Source: Candidatus Eisenbergiella stercorigallinarum
Lineage (GTDB): Bacteria; Bacillota; Clostridia; Lachnospirales; Lachnospiraceae
Direction of reading: 5' to 3'
DNA length: 29,724 nt
Assembly (NCBI GenBank): GCA_019120525.1
Contig: DWUW01000337.1
Location: forward strand, 1-29,724
The notes under the pieces are model-generated. The model searched no databases. It saw only the letters and a list, made by a program, of their open reading frames with translations, and was not told where the DNA came from. The position numbers and the translations under genes are program-made. Below are positions 23,625 through 29,724 of this stretch, one piece after another. Positions within the stretch are counted from its first letter, which is position 1. Each line of letters begins with the position of its first letter.

Positions 23625-24500
23625 TCAGCTATTTTTCTGCTTCCGCCATGCCCTGGGAGACAGCCCCGTCAGAGAGCGGAACACCTCGCTCATGTAATTG
23701 GGGCTGGAGTAGCCGGCGATCTCGGAGATCCGCTGGATGGAAAGCTCCGTATCGGCGAGCAGCCTCTTTACATCCCGGATGCGGAGCCGGTTGACATAGT
23801 CACAGATGCTCATCCCCATATTTTTCTTAAAAATGTGGCTGATGAAGGAGGTGCTGCAATGGCAGGCGGCGGCCACGTCGGCGGCATGAACGGGGAGCAG
23901 ATAACTGCGCTCCAGATAAACGACGGCGTGGCTGAGAACATGGCTCAGCGTATCGTACGGTCTGGGAGCGGGGCCGTAGACGGCGGACAGCTCCCGGTTC
24001 AGCAGGAGGAACATGGCGCACAGCGGAGAAATCAGCGTTCTCAGAAGGCCCTCGTCCAAAAGCGGGGGCTTTGTATTTTTCAGAAAAAGGGCGCGCAGGG
24101 ATTCTTCGGACAGGCCATAAACCTCCGCTGTCCGGCGGATGCGGGAAAGAGAGCGGTCCCGGTCAAAACAGTAGCCGCTCACATCCACAAAGCCAAGCAC
24201 CTTCCCGTCCTCCAGGATGGGATATACATATTCCCCCATGCCCGCGTAGCAGGTGCCGCAGAATGGGCCTTCCTTACACTTTTCATGCACTCTGGGCTGC
24301 CTTCTGATGCAGTGCGTCCAGGCGGTATCGCTGGATTTGACATAGAGACAGTAGGGATTGCTGTTGATGTTGTATTTGGAAAGGGCCGCCATGTGGTTCC
24401 CGAGAGGGATGGAGGCATTGTGGAAGGCGGCAAACAGCCCATGAAAATCATGCAGATAATCAAAATAGGCGGCAATATCCCGCAGAAGCTGTTCTATCAT
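23625..24500 (-). CDS. AraC-family regulator with an N-terminal PocR sensor domain
   Basis: A 291-residue protein. Residues ~10-160 match the PocR ligand-binding domain, with the cysteine set Cys64, Cys75, Cys81 and Cys84 in CIRRQPRVHEKC…CGTCYAGMGEYVYPI, followed by GFVDVSGYC. PocR-type domains bind small hydrocarbon-like ligands such as diols in the founding case. The C-terminus has two helix-turn-helix motifs (VAAACHCSTSFISHIFKK; ISEIAGYSSPNYMSEVFRS). The ATG (24500-24498) follows AAGGAAA. It is transcribed away from the FAD oxidoreductase gene at 24773, and divergent AraC regulators commonly control that neighbour and themselves. The ligand is not predictable from sequence. Confidence 0.9.
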   Translation of the reverse strand: MIEQLLRDIAAYFDYLHDFHGLFAAFHNASIPLGNHMAALSKYNINSNPYCLYVKSSDTAWTHCIRRQPRVHEKCKEGPFCGTCYAGMGEYVYPILEDGKVLGFVDVSGYCFDRDRSLSRIRRTAEVYGLSEESLRALFLKNTKPPLLDEGLLRTLISPLCAMFLLLNRELSAVYGPAPRPYDTLSHVLSHAVVYLERSYLLPVHAADVAAACHCSTSFISHIFKKNMGMSICDYVNRLRIRDVKRLLADTELSIQRISEIAGYSSPNYMSEVFRSLTGLSPRAWRKQKNS

Positions 24501-24587
24501 ATGATTTCCTTCGTTTCATTCTTTATGTCTGAGTTCTGACTTACTGATACATCTTCAGGCTCATTCCGGCTGAAAAGTTTCCATTTT

Positions 24588-24607
24588 ACTATAGCTTCAC
24601 TATAGCA
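24588..24607 (-). promoter_or_regulatory. Direct repeat over a possible -10 of the PocR-AraC gene
   Basis: ACTATAGC occurs at 24588-24595 and 24599-24606, an 11-bp (one helical turn) spacing. On the minus strand 24607-24599 reads TGCTATAGT, an extended -10. A protein bound to the repeats would block or help this promoter, so it may be an autoregulatory site. Confidence 0.4.
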
Positions 24608-24689
24608 TGGGAAGCCGCGCTCTGCAATCAAAGCTGTGCACGATTGTTTAGGTTTTGAGCCGGAATCAGAAGGTATTTTACAAGGGAAC

Positions 24690-24698
24690 TGGTACAAT
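24690..24698 (+). promoter_or_regulatory. Extended -10 promoter for the FAD oxidoreductase gene
   Basis: TGGTACAAT has the TGn extension and five of six -10 bases. Transcription would start near 24705, which makes the ATG at 24707 nearly leaderless and favours the downstream start at 24773. A poor -35 fits a promoter that needs an activator, such as the divergent AraC protein. Confidence 0.45.
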
Positions 24699-24772
24699 AA
24701 AGGCAGATGAAAATGCCGCCTGATGTGGAAAAACAAAAGACAGAAAAAACGAAATGTGGAGGAAAAGTGATA

Positions 24773-26089
24773 ATGGAAGAAAACAGAGTGCTGGAGATGC
24801 AGAGGGAGACGCCGGTGTACGATACAGTGGACGTACTGGTCCTGGGAGCGGGGCCGGCTGGCTGGGGAGCGGCCGTCAGCGCCGCAAGGGAAGGGGCGAA
24901 AACCCTTCTGGTGGAAGGAAGCTCGGATGTCGGCGGCGTGGCGACGACAGGGCTGATGAGCCACTGGACGGGAAACACCACCGGCGGGATTTATGAAGAG
25001 ATCATAAGCCGCACCCACAACGTTTACGGGAAGAATCCAAAGCTGAACGATCAGGAAATGCGGAAATACATCGATCATGAGACGATGAAGACCAGAGCGC
25101 TTCAGATGATGCGGGAAGCGGGCGTGAAGCTGCTTTTAAATACGATGGCATGCGAACCTTATATGGAAGGAAAGCGGCTGGCAGGAGTGTTCGTGGAAAA
25201 CAAGAGCGGAAGAAGCCTGATCCGCGCGAAGGTGTCCATCGACTGCACCGGGGACGGGGATATCGCGGCCAGAGCGGGAGCGCCTTATTTTAAGGGAAGA
25301 GAAAGCGACGGAGCCATGCAGCCCATGACCCTGATGGTACAGGTGGGAGGCGTGGACGTGGAACGCATGGAATATGTATACGCGTTTGAGGACAGCTATG
25401 AGGTGCCGGAGGGGGATATCCAGAAGCTGGCGAGAGCGTGCATCCCTGCGCCTGCGGGGCACGTGCTGGTCTATCCTTCCGTTTTCCCGGGCGTGGTCAC
25501 GCTGAACATGACAAATGTGACCGGAATGGACGGCACCAACGCGGACGATCTGACGGAAGCCTACATCCGGTGCCGGGAGCAGCTTCCGGAGATCATGGAA
25601 TTTCTGCAGAAGCATGTGCCGGGCTTTGAGAACAGCTTTGTGCTGAAATCCGCGTCCCAGATCGGCGTGCGGGAGACAAGGCATTTCATCGGGATGAAGA
25701 CCATTACGGAGCAGGATATCCTTTCGGCCCGCGTTTTCCCGGACTGGGCGGTGGCGAACGCGCACTTTAATTTTGACGTGCATAACATCACGGGAGCGGG
25801 GCTGGACGAGACGGGCTGCCAGAAAAAATTCAGCCAGAAAAAGGGGTATACGATTCCCTACGGCTGTCTGGTGCCGCAGAAGGTGGATGGACTGCTTCTG
25901 GCAGGGCGATGCATTTCCGGCACTCATCTGGCCCATTCCAACTACCGCGTCATGCCTATCTGCGCCAATATGGGTCAGGCGGCGGGAATTGCCGCGGCGC
26001 TCTGCGCTTCCGGCGGAATCCAGCCCAGGGAGCTTCCGGCAGAGCGCCTGCAGGAGCGGCTGACGGCGCTGGGGGTGAGGCCGGAATAA
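24773..26089 (+). CDS. FAD-dependent oxidoreductase (FAD_oxidored type)
   Basis: A 438-residue protein with an N-terminal dinucleotide-binding motif VLVLGAGPAGWGAA (GxGxxG at 25-30) ending in the acidic LLVEGSSDVGGVATTG. The second FAD-site strand is IDCTGDGDIAARAG, and a C-terminal GLLLAGRCISGTH motif completes the PF12831-type fold. Substrates vary in this family, and no partner enzyme is encoded next to it, so the substrate is unknown. The frame opens at ATG 24707, but GGAGG (24758-24762) and the promoter position point to ATG 24773, or GTG 24767, as the start. Its divergent neighbour is a PocR-AraC regulator that probably controls it. A terminator follows directly after the stop. Confidence 0.85.
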   Translation: MEENRVLEMQRETPVYDTVDVLVLGAGPAGWGAAVSAAREGAKTLLVEGSSDVGGVATTGLMSHWTGNTTGGIYEEIISRTHNVYGKNPKLNDQEMRKYIDHETMKTRALQMMREAGVKLLLNTMACEPYMEGKRLAGVFVENKSGRSLIRAKVSIDCTGDGDIAARAGAPYFKGRESDGAMQPMTLMVQVGGVDVERMEYVYAFEDSYEVPEGDIQKLARACIPAPAGHVLVYPSVFPGVVTLNMTNVTGMDGTNADDLTEAYIRCREQLPEIMEFLQKHVPGFENSFVLKSASQIGVRETRHFIGMKTITEQDILSARVFPDWAVANAHFNFDVHNITGAGLDETGCQKKFSQKKGYTIPYGCLVPQKVDGLLLAGRCISGTHLAHSNYRVMPICANMGQAAGIAAALCASGGIQPRELPAERLQERLTALGVRPE

Positions 26090-26128
26090 CCAGGAAAGCG
26101 GAAGGCATTGAGATTCCTGGATTTTTTT
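26090..26128 (+). terminator. Rho-independent terminator after the FAD oxidoreductase gene
   Basis: CCAGGAA (26090-26096) pairs with TTCCTGG (26114-26120) around a 17-base loop and is followed by A and seven T residues. The stem is short but well placed at the stop codon. Confidence 0.65.
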
Positions 26129-26183
26129 GAAAAGAACGATATTTTCGGAAATTTTATCTATATGATGTGTAGAGAATGCAGAA

Positions 26184-26233
26184 AAGTTAAATTTTTTGAG
26201 AATAATTCAATATACAGGTTGACTTTTTAACTT
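26184..26233. promoter_or_regulatory. Inverted repeat upstream of rloA, possible operator
   Basis: AAGTTAAA (26184-26191) and TTTAACTT (26226-26233) are exact complements separated by 34 bases of A+T-rich sequence. The right arm overlaps the spacer of the possible promoter at 26219-26247. Confidence 0.3.
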
Positions 26234-26247
26234 GCCGGAGATACTCT
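26219..26247 (+). promoter_or_regulatory. Possible promoter for the rloAB pair
   Basis: TTGACT (26219-26224) matches the -35 at five of six positions and is 17 bases from TACTCT (26242-26247), a weak -10 with three matches. The location, 36 bases before the start codon, is right. Confidence 0.35.
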
Positions 26248-26282
26248 GAAATGGAAAAGTTCTGTCTGGGAGGCATAAGCGG

Positions 26283-27548
26283 ATGTTACTGATGTTCAAG
26301 GTTAGAAACTATACTTCATTTAAAGAGGAATCCATACTTGACATGAGGGCGACCTCATATGTACAGCACCCGTCTCATGTAATACACGTGGACGACAGGC
26401 TCAGCCTGTTGAAAACCACCGCTTTATACGGGGCAAACGCGTCCGGAAAGTCGAATCTGATCTCGGCAATGTTTTTCTTTGAACAGTACATTTTCTCTCA
26501 GTTTATCAACAAAAATGGGAATGAGGATTTTGAGACCGAAGAAGCAGGCATAAAAATGAAGCTGGAACCATTCAGTCTGTCAGATTCCGTGAATGAGGCT
26601 TCCGAGTTTGACATCATATTCCTGCATCATGGCAAACAGATCCAGTATGGTTTTGAATGTACATCGAAAGAGGTTCTGAATGAATGGCTTTTCATAAACG
26701 ATAAAAAGGCCTTTGAGCGGAACGGAACGGAGCTTTCTTTCGGGAGTAAATATCAGAAGATGCTGGGAGCGTATAAAAAGCTGCCCGCAGAGCGGCTTTA
26801 TATCGCTGTGCTGGAATATTTTCTTGACGAAGAGGCCAAAGAAGAGGTGCTCGGCGATTTTATTTCCTTCTTCAGCAAAGAATACAATGTATATTCGGAA
26901 ATTCTTTTTGAATCCACCGTAAAAGGTCTGGCAGGAATGATCGGACTTTCCAGGAAGCTTGTCAGAAACCAGTCCTATCGAAAAAAAGTGGAACAGTATC
27001 TCCGGCTGATCGATGTGGGAATCAAGCGTCTGGATGTGCAGACAGAAACGATCTTCGATGAACGTACCGGAAAGAAAAAGAGAGAAAAGGTGGTGCGGAC
27101 GGTACATGATATTTATGATAAGGACGGAAATCCCGTCGGAGAAAAGCTGTTCAGTCTCCGACAGGAATCTACAGGAACGCTCCGTTTCCTTGCTTACATC
27201 CAGAATATCATTGAAATGATCTCAAACGGCGGCGTATTTATTGTGGATGAAATGTCAGCAAGACTGCATCCGCTGCTGACAAAGCTGATCGTCGATATCT
27301 TCTGCTCGGAACAGAATGAAAAGGCGCAGCTGATTTTTACGACGCATGACATTTCCCTGCTGAACAAGGATCAGTTCCGGCGCGATGAGGTGGTCTTTGT
27401 GGATAAAAATGAACGCGGAGAATCCAGTCTGTACGCGCTTTCCGATCTGAAGGTGCGTGAGGACGCGACCTTCAGCAAGGATTATCTTCAGGGAAAATAC
27501 GGGGCCATTCCCATTTTCAATTATGACGATATTTTGGATGGAGAATAA
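26283..27548 (+). CDS. RloA/AbiLi-like AAA-family ATPase, probable phage defence
   Basis: A 421-residue ABC-type ATPase of the AAA_15/AAA_21 kind. The N-terminal MFKVRNYTSFKEES strand is typical. Walker A is GANASGKS (50-57), a signature-like LRQESTGTLRFLAYIQ lies near 300, Walker B is GVFIVDE with Asp322-Glu323, and the switch histidine is in LIFTTHDIS. The paired downstream gene is RloB-like, so this is an RloAB/AbiL-type module; AbiL pairs of this build act by abortive infection, with an unknown trigger. The ATG at 26283 follows GGGAGG by nine bases; ATG 26292 is an alternative. The module is richer in A+T than its surroundings, which suggests horizontal acquisition. Confidence 0.85.
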   Translation: MLLMFKVRNYTSFKEESILDMRATSYVQHPSHVIHVDDRLSLLKTTALYGANASGKSNLISAMFFFEQYIFSQFINKNGNEDFETEEAGIKMKLEPFSLSDSVNEASEFDIIFLHHGKQIQYGFECTSKEVLNEWLFINDKKAFERNGTELSFGSKYQKMLGAYKKLPAERLYIAVLEYFLDEEAKEEVLGDFISFFSKEYNVYSEILFESTVKGLAGMIGLSRKLVRNQSYRKKVEQYLRLIDVGIKRLDVQTETIFDERTGKKKREKVVRTVHDIYDKDGNPVGEKLFSLRQESTGTLRFLAYIQNIIEMISNGGVFIVDEMSARLHPLLTKLIVDIFCSEQNEKAQLIFTTHDISLLNKDQFRRDEVVFVDKNERGESSLYALSDLKVREDATFSKDYLQGKYGAIPIFNYDDILDGE

Positions 27549-27549
27549 G

Positions 27550-28188
27550 ATGGGGAGAACGCAGCTGTCACCGCAGCGCCTTTCGGAAACAAAGAAGCTG
27601 AACATAGGGCGCATGATCATATTCTGCGAGGGGAAAACAGAAAAATATTATTTTGATTATTTCGCAGAGATCCTGAAAAAGAACAAATATACGGATGTGG
27701 AAGTCGTTCTGGAAACAGCCAACGGAAATGCACGGACGGTTCTGAATTTTGCAAATGCGTTTATGGCAGATGACCGGAATAACCGGAAATACAGTACCTA
27801 CGGAAAATATCTGGCTTTCGACTGTGATGCTCCGCCGGACATTCAGACTGTGATATCGGCAGCTTCCGAGTATGAACTGCTGATCTCAAATCATTTGTTT
27901 GAAACATGGCTTCTGATGCATTTTGAAGATGTGAATGACAAAATATCGAAAAGAGAAATCTATCGCCGTCTGTCGTCCCATCTGCATGACGCCTATTCCA
28001 AAGGACATAAAGGAAAAACCCGGGAAATCATTCAGAACGGCGACGTAGAGAAGGCGATTGATAACGCGGGAATCCTGGAGGAGAAGTATAAAGCAGAAGG
28101 GAAAAGCATGTTTGCCAATATTAAAGACATGAATCCCTTTACAAGTGTCCACAGGCTGATAGAGCAGTTTATGGTCGAAATATCATGA
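27550..28188 (+). CDS. RloB/AbiLii-like protein (TOPRIM-like nuclease partner)
   Basis: A 212-residue protein of the RloB-like family (PF13707). The core begins MIIFCEGKTEKYYFDYF, where the Glu is the expected TOPRIM-type acidic residue. LAFDCDAPPD supplies the second acidic cluster, and SNHLFETWLLMHFED is the usual RloB middle motif. The start ATG at 27550 comes one base after the RloA stop, with GGATGGAG just upstream inside rloA, so the two are coupled. In this defence family the ATPase is thought to sense or restrain and the TOPRIM-like partner to execute. No restriction-modification genes are seen beside it, although RloAB was first noted within type I R-M loci. The nuclease activity is inferred from fold. 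Confidence 0.85.
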   Translation: MGRTQLSPQRLSETKKLNIGRMIIFCEGKTEKYYFDYFAEILKKNKYTDVEVVLETANGNARTVLNFANAFMADDRNNRKYSTYGKYLAFDCDAPPDIQTVISAASEYELLISNHLFETWLLMHFEDVNDKISKREIYRRLSSHLHDAYSKGHKGKTREIIQNGDVEKAIDNAGILEEKYKAEGKSMFANIKDMNPFTSVHRLIEQFMVEIS

Positions 28189-28266
28189 AACAACAGCCTG
28201 GCGGAATAAAGAAAGACTGCTTCTGCCGGGGAAGGGGGAAAATGCGGGAGCCGGACGCCGTCCCGT

Positions 28267-29124
28267 TCAGCTCCTGTGCGCGTAAGCCCGCGGCGTGATT
28301 CCCATGTATTTCCGGAAGGTCTTCACGAAATAGCTGCTGTCATTGAAGCCGCAGCGGTAGGCGGCCTCCGTCACCGGAAGCTCTCTCGTGGTGAGGATGC
28401 GGCAGGCCTGTTCGATCCGGTAATAGTTCAGGTAGTCCATGGGCGTGCGGTGCAGGGCGGCCTTGAAAAAACGGCAGAAATACTTGGGACTCATCCCGGC
28501 CAGGCGGGAGAGGTCGGCCAGGCTGATGGGGGAGGCATAGTGGGTATCGATGTATTCCAGCACCGGCTTGAGCACATCCATTTTCCGGCGCAGGCTGACC
28601 GATTCCACAGGCGATTCGACGTAGCATTCCCCTTCAAAAAGACGGCCGAAGAATTCATACAGGGCGCCCAGAGTGAGCAGCTCGCTTCCCGCGTGGGGAT
28701 ACGCAATGGCCGGAAAAAGCCTTTCCGTGGCGGCAAGCAGCGGGGCAAAACGGGGCTCGTCCGCCTGAAAATAGTGATATAACTGGATCTGATGCCGGGT
28801 CATCAGACGGACATAGCGTTTGCATGCGTCCGTGTGCGCGAGCAGACCGGCATCGAAGACCGCGCATTCATAGACGCAGTGCTCCGGCGTGCCGCCGTGA
28901 ATGACCCCTTCCTCGATCAGGATCAGATCCCCGGCATGGGTGGTGAGAAAAACAGAATCCAGCGAAATGGTAATGGAGCCTTCCAGAATACGGATGAGCT
29001 CCATTTCCTTATGCCAGTGAAACGGCATGTTATAGCGCGGATGGCGTTCGTCCACATGATAGAACGCCATGGGAAAATCCGGCGTGCCGTGGTTGATTTT
29101 TTCGTTGTAGTCAAGATAATGCAT
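28267..29124 (-). CDS. AraC-family regulator with an N-terminal cupin domain
   Basis: A 285-residue protein with an AraC-type cupin (FHWHKEMELIRILEGSIT, with HxH and Glu, then GDLILIEEGVIHGG). It is followed by a helical linker and two helix-turn-helix motifs (LADLSRLAGMSPKYFCRFFK; VTEAAYRCGFNDSSYFVKTFRK). Such proteins usually bind a sugar and activate a carbohydrate-use operon. The start ATG (29124-29122) follows GAGGA by seven bases. No target gene is adjacent: rloB converges on it with a 78-base gap that holds no clear terminator, and the region before its start holds repeats. Its target may lie beyond the right edge of the window or elsewhere. Confidence 0.9.
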   Translation of the reverse strand: MHYLDYNEKINHGTPDFPMAFYHVDERHPRYNMPFHWHKEMELIRILEGSITISLDSVFLTTHAGDLILIEEGVIHGGTPEHCVYECAVFDAGLLAHTDACKRYVRLMTRHQIQLYHYFQADEPRFAPLLAATERLFPAIAYPHAGSELLTLGALYEFFGRLFEGECYVESPVESVSLRRKMDVLKPVLEYIDTHYASPISLADLSRLAGMSPKYFCRFFKAALHRTPMDYLNYYRIEQACRILTTRELPVTEAAYRCGFNDSSYFVKTFRKYMGITPRAYAHRS

Positions 29125-29173
29125 GGAAAAATCCTCAAATGTATAACCGTAGCTTTCAAGTCCGGAAATCCGC

Positions 29174-29397
29174 CGTGCAGGCTCAGGGCCATTGGCCCTT
29201 CGCTTTGCGGCTGTCGCCGCGTACCGGAACAGGTCAAAACCGCCGCTCCGCCGGGCAGGCTCAGGGCCTTAGGCCCTTCGCTTTGTGGAGTCACCGCGTA
29301 CTGGAACAGGTCAAAACCGCCGCTCCGCTGGGCAGGCTCAGGGCCTTAGGCCCTTCGCTTTGCGGCTGTCGCCACATATCCGGAAGTCTTCAAAACC
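29174..29397. repeat. Three tandem copies of a ~78-bp intergenic repeat with internal hairpins
   Basis: GCAGGCTCAGGGCC begins copies at 29177, 29255 and 29332, periods of 78 and 77 bp. Each copy holds a perfect hairpin: GGGCC-ATT-GGCCC in the first, GGGCC-TTA-GGCCC in the others. It continues with TTCGCTTTG, a variable middle, CCGGAA or TGGAA, and TCAAAACC. The third copy is diverged after GTCGCC. The different loop base order with intact stem suggests selection on the hairpin. The array lies upstream of the cupin-AraC gene and downstream of nothing obvious. Reading it as protein gives Arg/Pro/Gly-rich sequence in several frames, which I take as noise. Confidence 0.9.
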
Positions 29398-29437
29398 AGA
29401 TGAAAACGAGTTTTCATCTGGTCCTGAAGCCTTCCGG
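29380..29437. other. 58-nt nearly perfect hairpin at the end of the repeat array
   Basis: Arms CCGGAAG/CTTCCGG, CTTCA/TGAAG and ACCAGATGAAAAC/GTTTTCATCTGGT (13 pairs) nest with only 1-2 base internal loops and a GA tip. It could form on either strand. There is no T-run directly after it, so it is not a classic terminator. Confidence 0.85.
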
Positions 29438-29508
29438 CTGCCCGGCTCGTAGAGGTGAATATTTTTATATTTTATGCCATTATATCACAGGAAAAGAAAT
29501 GGCGGCAA

Positions 29509-29517
29509 TGCTATACT
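29509..29517 (+). promoter_or_regulatory. Extended -10 promoter near the right edge
   Basis: TGCTATACT has the TGn extension with five of six -10 bases. Transcription would start near 29524 and read rightward through the hairpin region into whatever lies beyond the window. Confidence 0.45.
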
Positions 29518-29549
29518 GAAAATATCAACAGAACCGAAAGGGAGAAGGT

Positions 29550-29617
29550 GTAACAGTTCAGCCAGGTCTGCGCATTTACTGCGCAGACCGTACGAAAACG
29601 TATCGGCAGAAAGTTAC
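29550..29617 (+). other. Possible structured RNA leader
   Basis: GTAAC (29550-29554) can pair with GTTAC (29613-29617), enclosing a perfect 10-bp hairpin, GGTCTGCGCA (29565-29574) with TGCGCAGACC (29580-29589), and a second one, TACG-AAAA-CGTA (29591-29602). CCG at 29588-29590 can pair alternatively with CGG at 29604-29606, competing with the first hairpin. It lies about 26 nt after a likely transcription start. I do not recognise a known riboswitch class. Confidence 0.45.
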
Positions 29618-29644
29618 TTTTCACGGGGCAGGGGACCAGACGAA

Positions 29645-29724
29645 ATGTTCCATGAATTTTTGGAGGAAAACATTCCGCAGAGTCTTCCACGGAACTTTTT
29701 CGCTCATATACGGTTGAAAAATGA
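29645..29724 (+). CDS. Possible start of a gene running off the right edge
   Basis: From ATG 29645 the frame stays open for 26 codons to the window edge (MFHEFLEENIPQSLPRNFF…). A weak GGGG-rich site lies ten bases upstream. The stretch follows a promoter and structured leader, which is where a gene would be expected, but 26 codons are too few to support a function or even to be sure of the frame. Confidence 0.22.
   Translation, partial: MFHEFLEENIPQSLPRNFFAHIRLKN

Noticed and set aside
23514..24539. Plus-strand open frame of 341 codons opposite the PocR-AraC gene
   Set aside because: The minus strand has PocR cysteines and two helix-turn-helix motifs. The plus-strand reading has no recognisable feature.
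28189..28266. Bidirectional terminator between rloB and the cupin-AraC gene
   Set aside because: A CGGGA…TCCCG stem can be drawn at the right end of the gap, but it is short and has no T-run on either strand.
29174..29397. CRISPR array
   Set aside because: Units are ~78 bp and almost wholly repeated, with no unique spacers of 30-40 bp between short repeats and no cas genes.
29139..29519. Open frame of 126 codons through the 78-bp repeats
   Set aside because: It only translates the repeat (GQNRR…GQAQG-type sequence) and has no ribosome binding site. Similar open frames occur in other phases of the same repeat, so it is not coding evidence.

Overview
The window looks like chromosome of a spore-forming Lachnospiraceae/Clostridia-type Firmicute. 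It encodes SpoIID and a SpoIIQ-like protein, uses strong AGGAGG-type ribosome binding sites, often shows extended -10 promoters (TGn before the -10), and carries LplB/YtcP-type sugar permease remnants, PocR-type AraC regulators and many GT-C membrane glycosyltransferases. Most of it is fairly GC-rich. A stretch at about 26.1-28.2 kb is visibly richer in A+T and holds a two-gene defence module.

Layout. (1) 1-440, minus: the start of a PTPS-related membrane protein that runs off the left edge. (2) 538-14928, plus: a long, tightly packed surface-glycan locus read from a good promoter (TTGACG-N17-TATGAT). Order: DUF6056 membrane protein, polyprenyl-phosphate GT2, YdjC/ChbG deacetylase, second DUF6056 protein, FkbH-like HAD enzyme, acyl carrier protein, MBOAT acyltransferase, second GT2, GT39-like, GT87-like and DUF6311 membrane proteins. 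(3) 15015-17142: spoIID and a SpoIIQ-like degenerate M23 protein, with sporulation-sigma-like promoter matches and a strong terminator. (4) 17166-19933: ddl and murF, overlapping, for peptidoglycan precursor synthesis. (5) 19986-23536: a decayed sugar-uptake locus, with a truncated and frameshifted AraC regulator abutting a truncated LplB fused in frame to a truncated YtcP, followed by an intact six-hairpin-glycosidase-like enzyme. (6) 23625-26128: a PocR-AraC regulator divergent from an FAD-dependent oxidoreductase. (7) 26184-28188: RloA/RloB (AbiL-like) ATPase plus TOPRIM-like pair. (8) 28267-29124, minus: cupin-AraC regulator. (9) 29125-29724: no clear gene, but a 78-bp repeat array, a 58-nt hairpin, a promoter-like site and a structured leader.

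How the parts may work together. In region 2 the two GT2 enzymes would make polyprenyl-phosphate sugars, and the GT-C-like membrane proteins would use them outside the membrane. The YdjC enzyme may deacetylate a sugar. FkbH, ACP and MBOAT resemble the logic of the Dlt D-alanylation pathway (activating enzyme, carrier protein, membrane O-acyltransferase), but FkbH chemistry would supply a glyceryl group. I consider this possible glycerate-decoration system the most interesting content. All family calls come from reading motifs; no database search was run.
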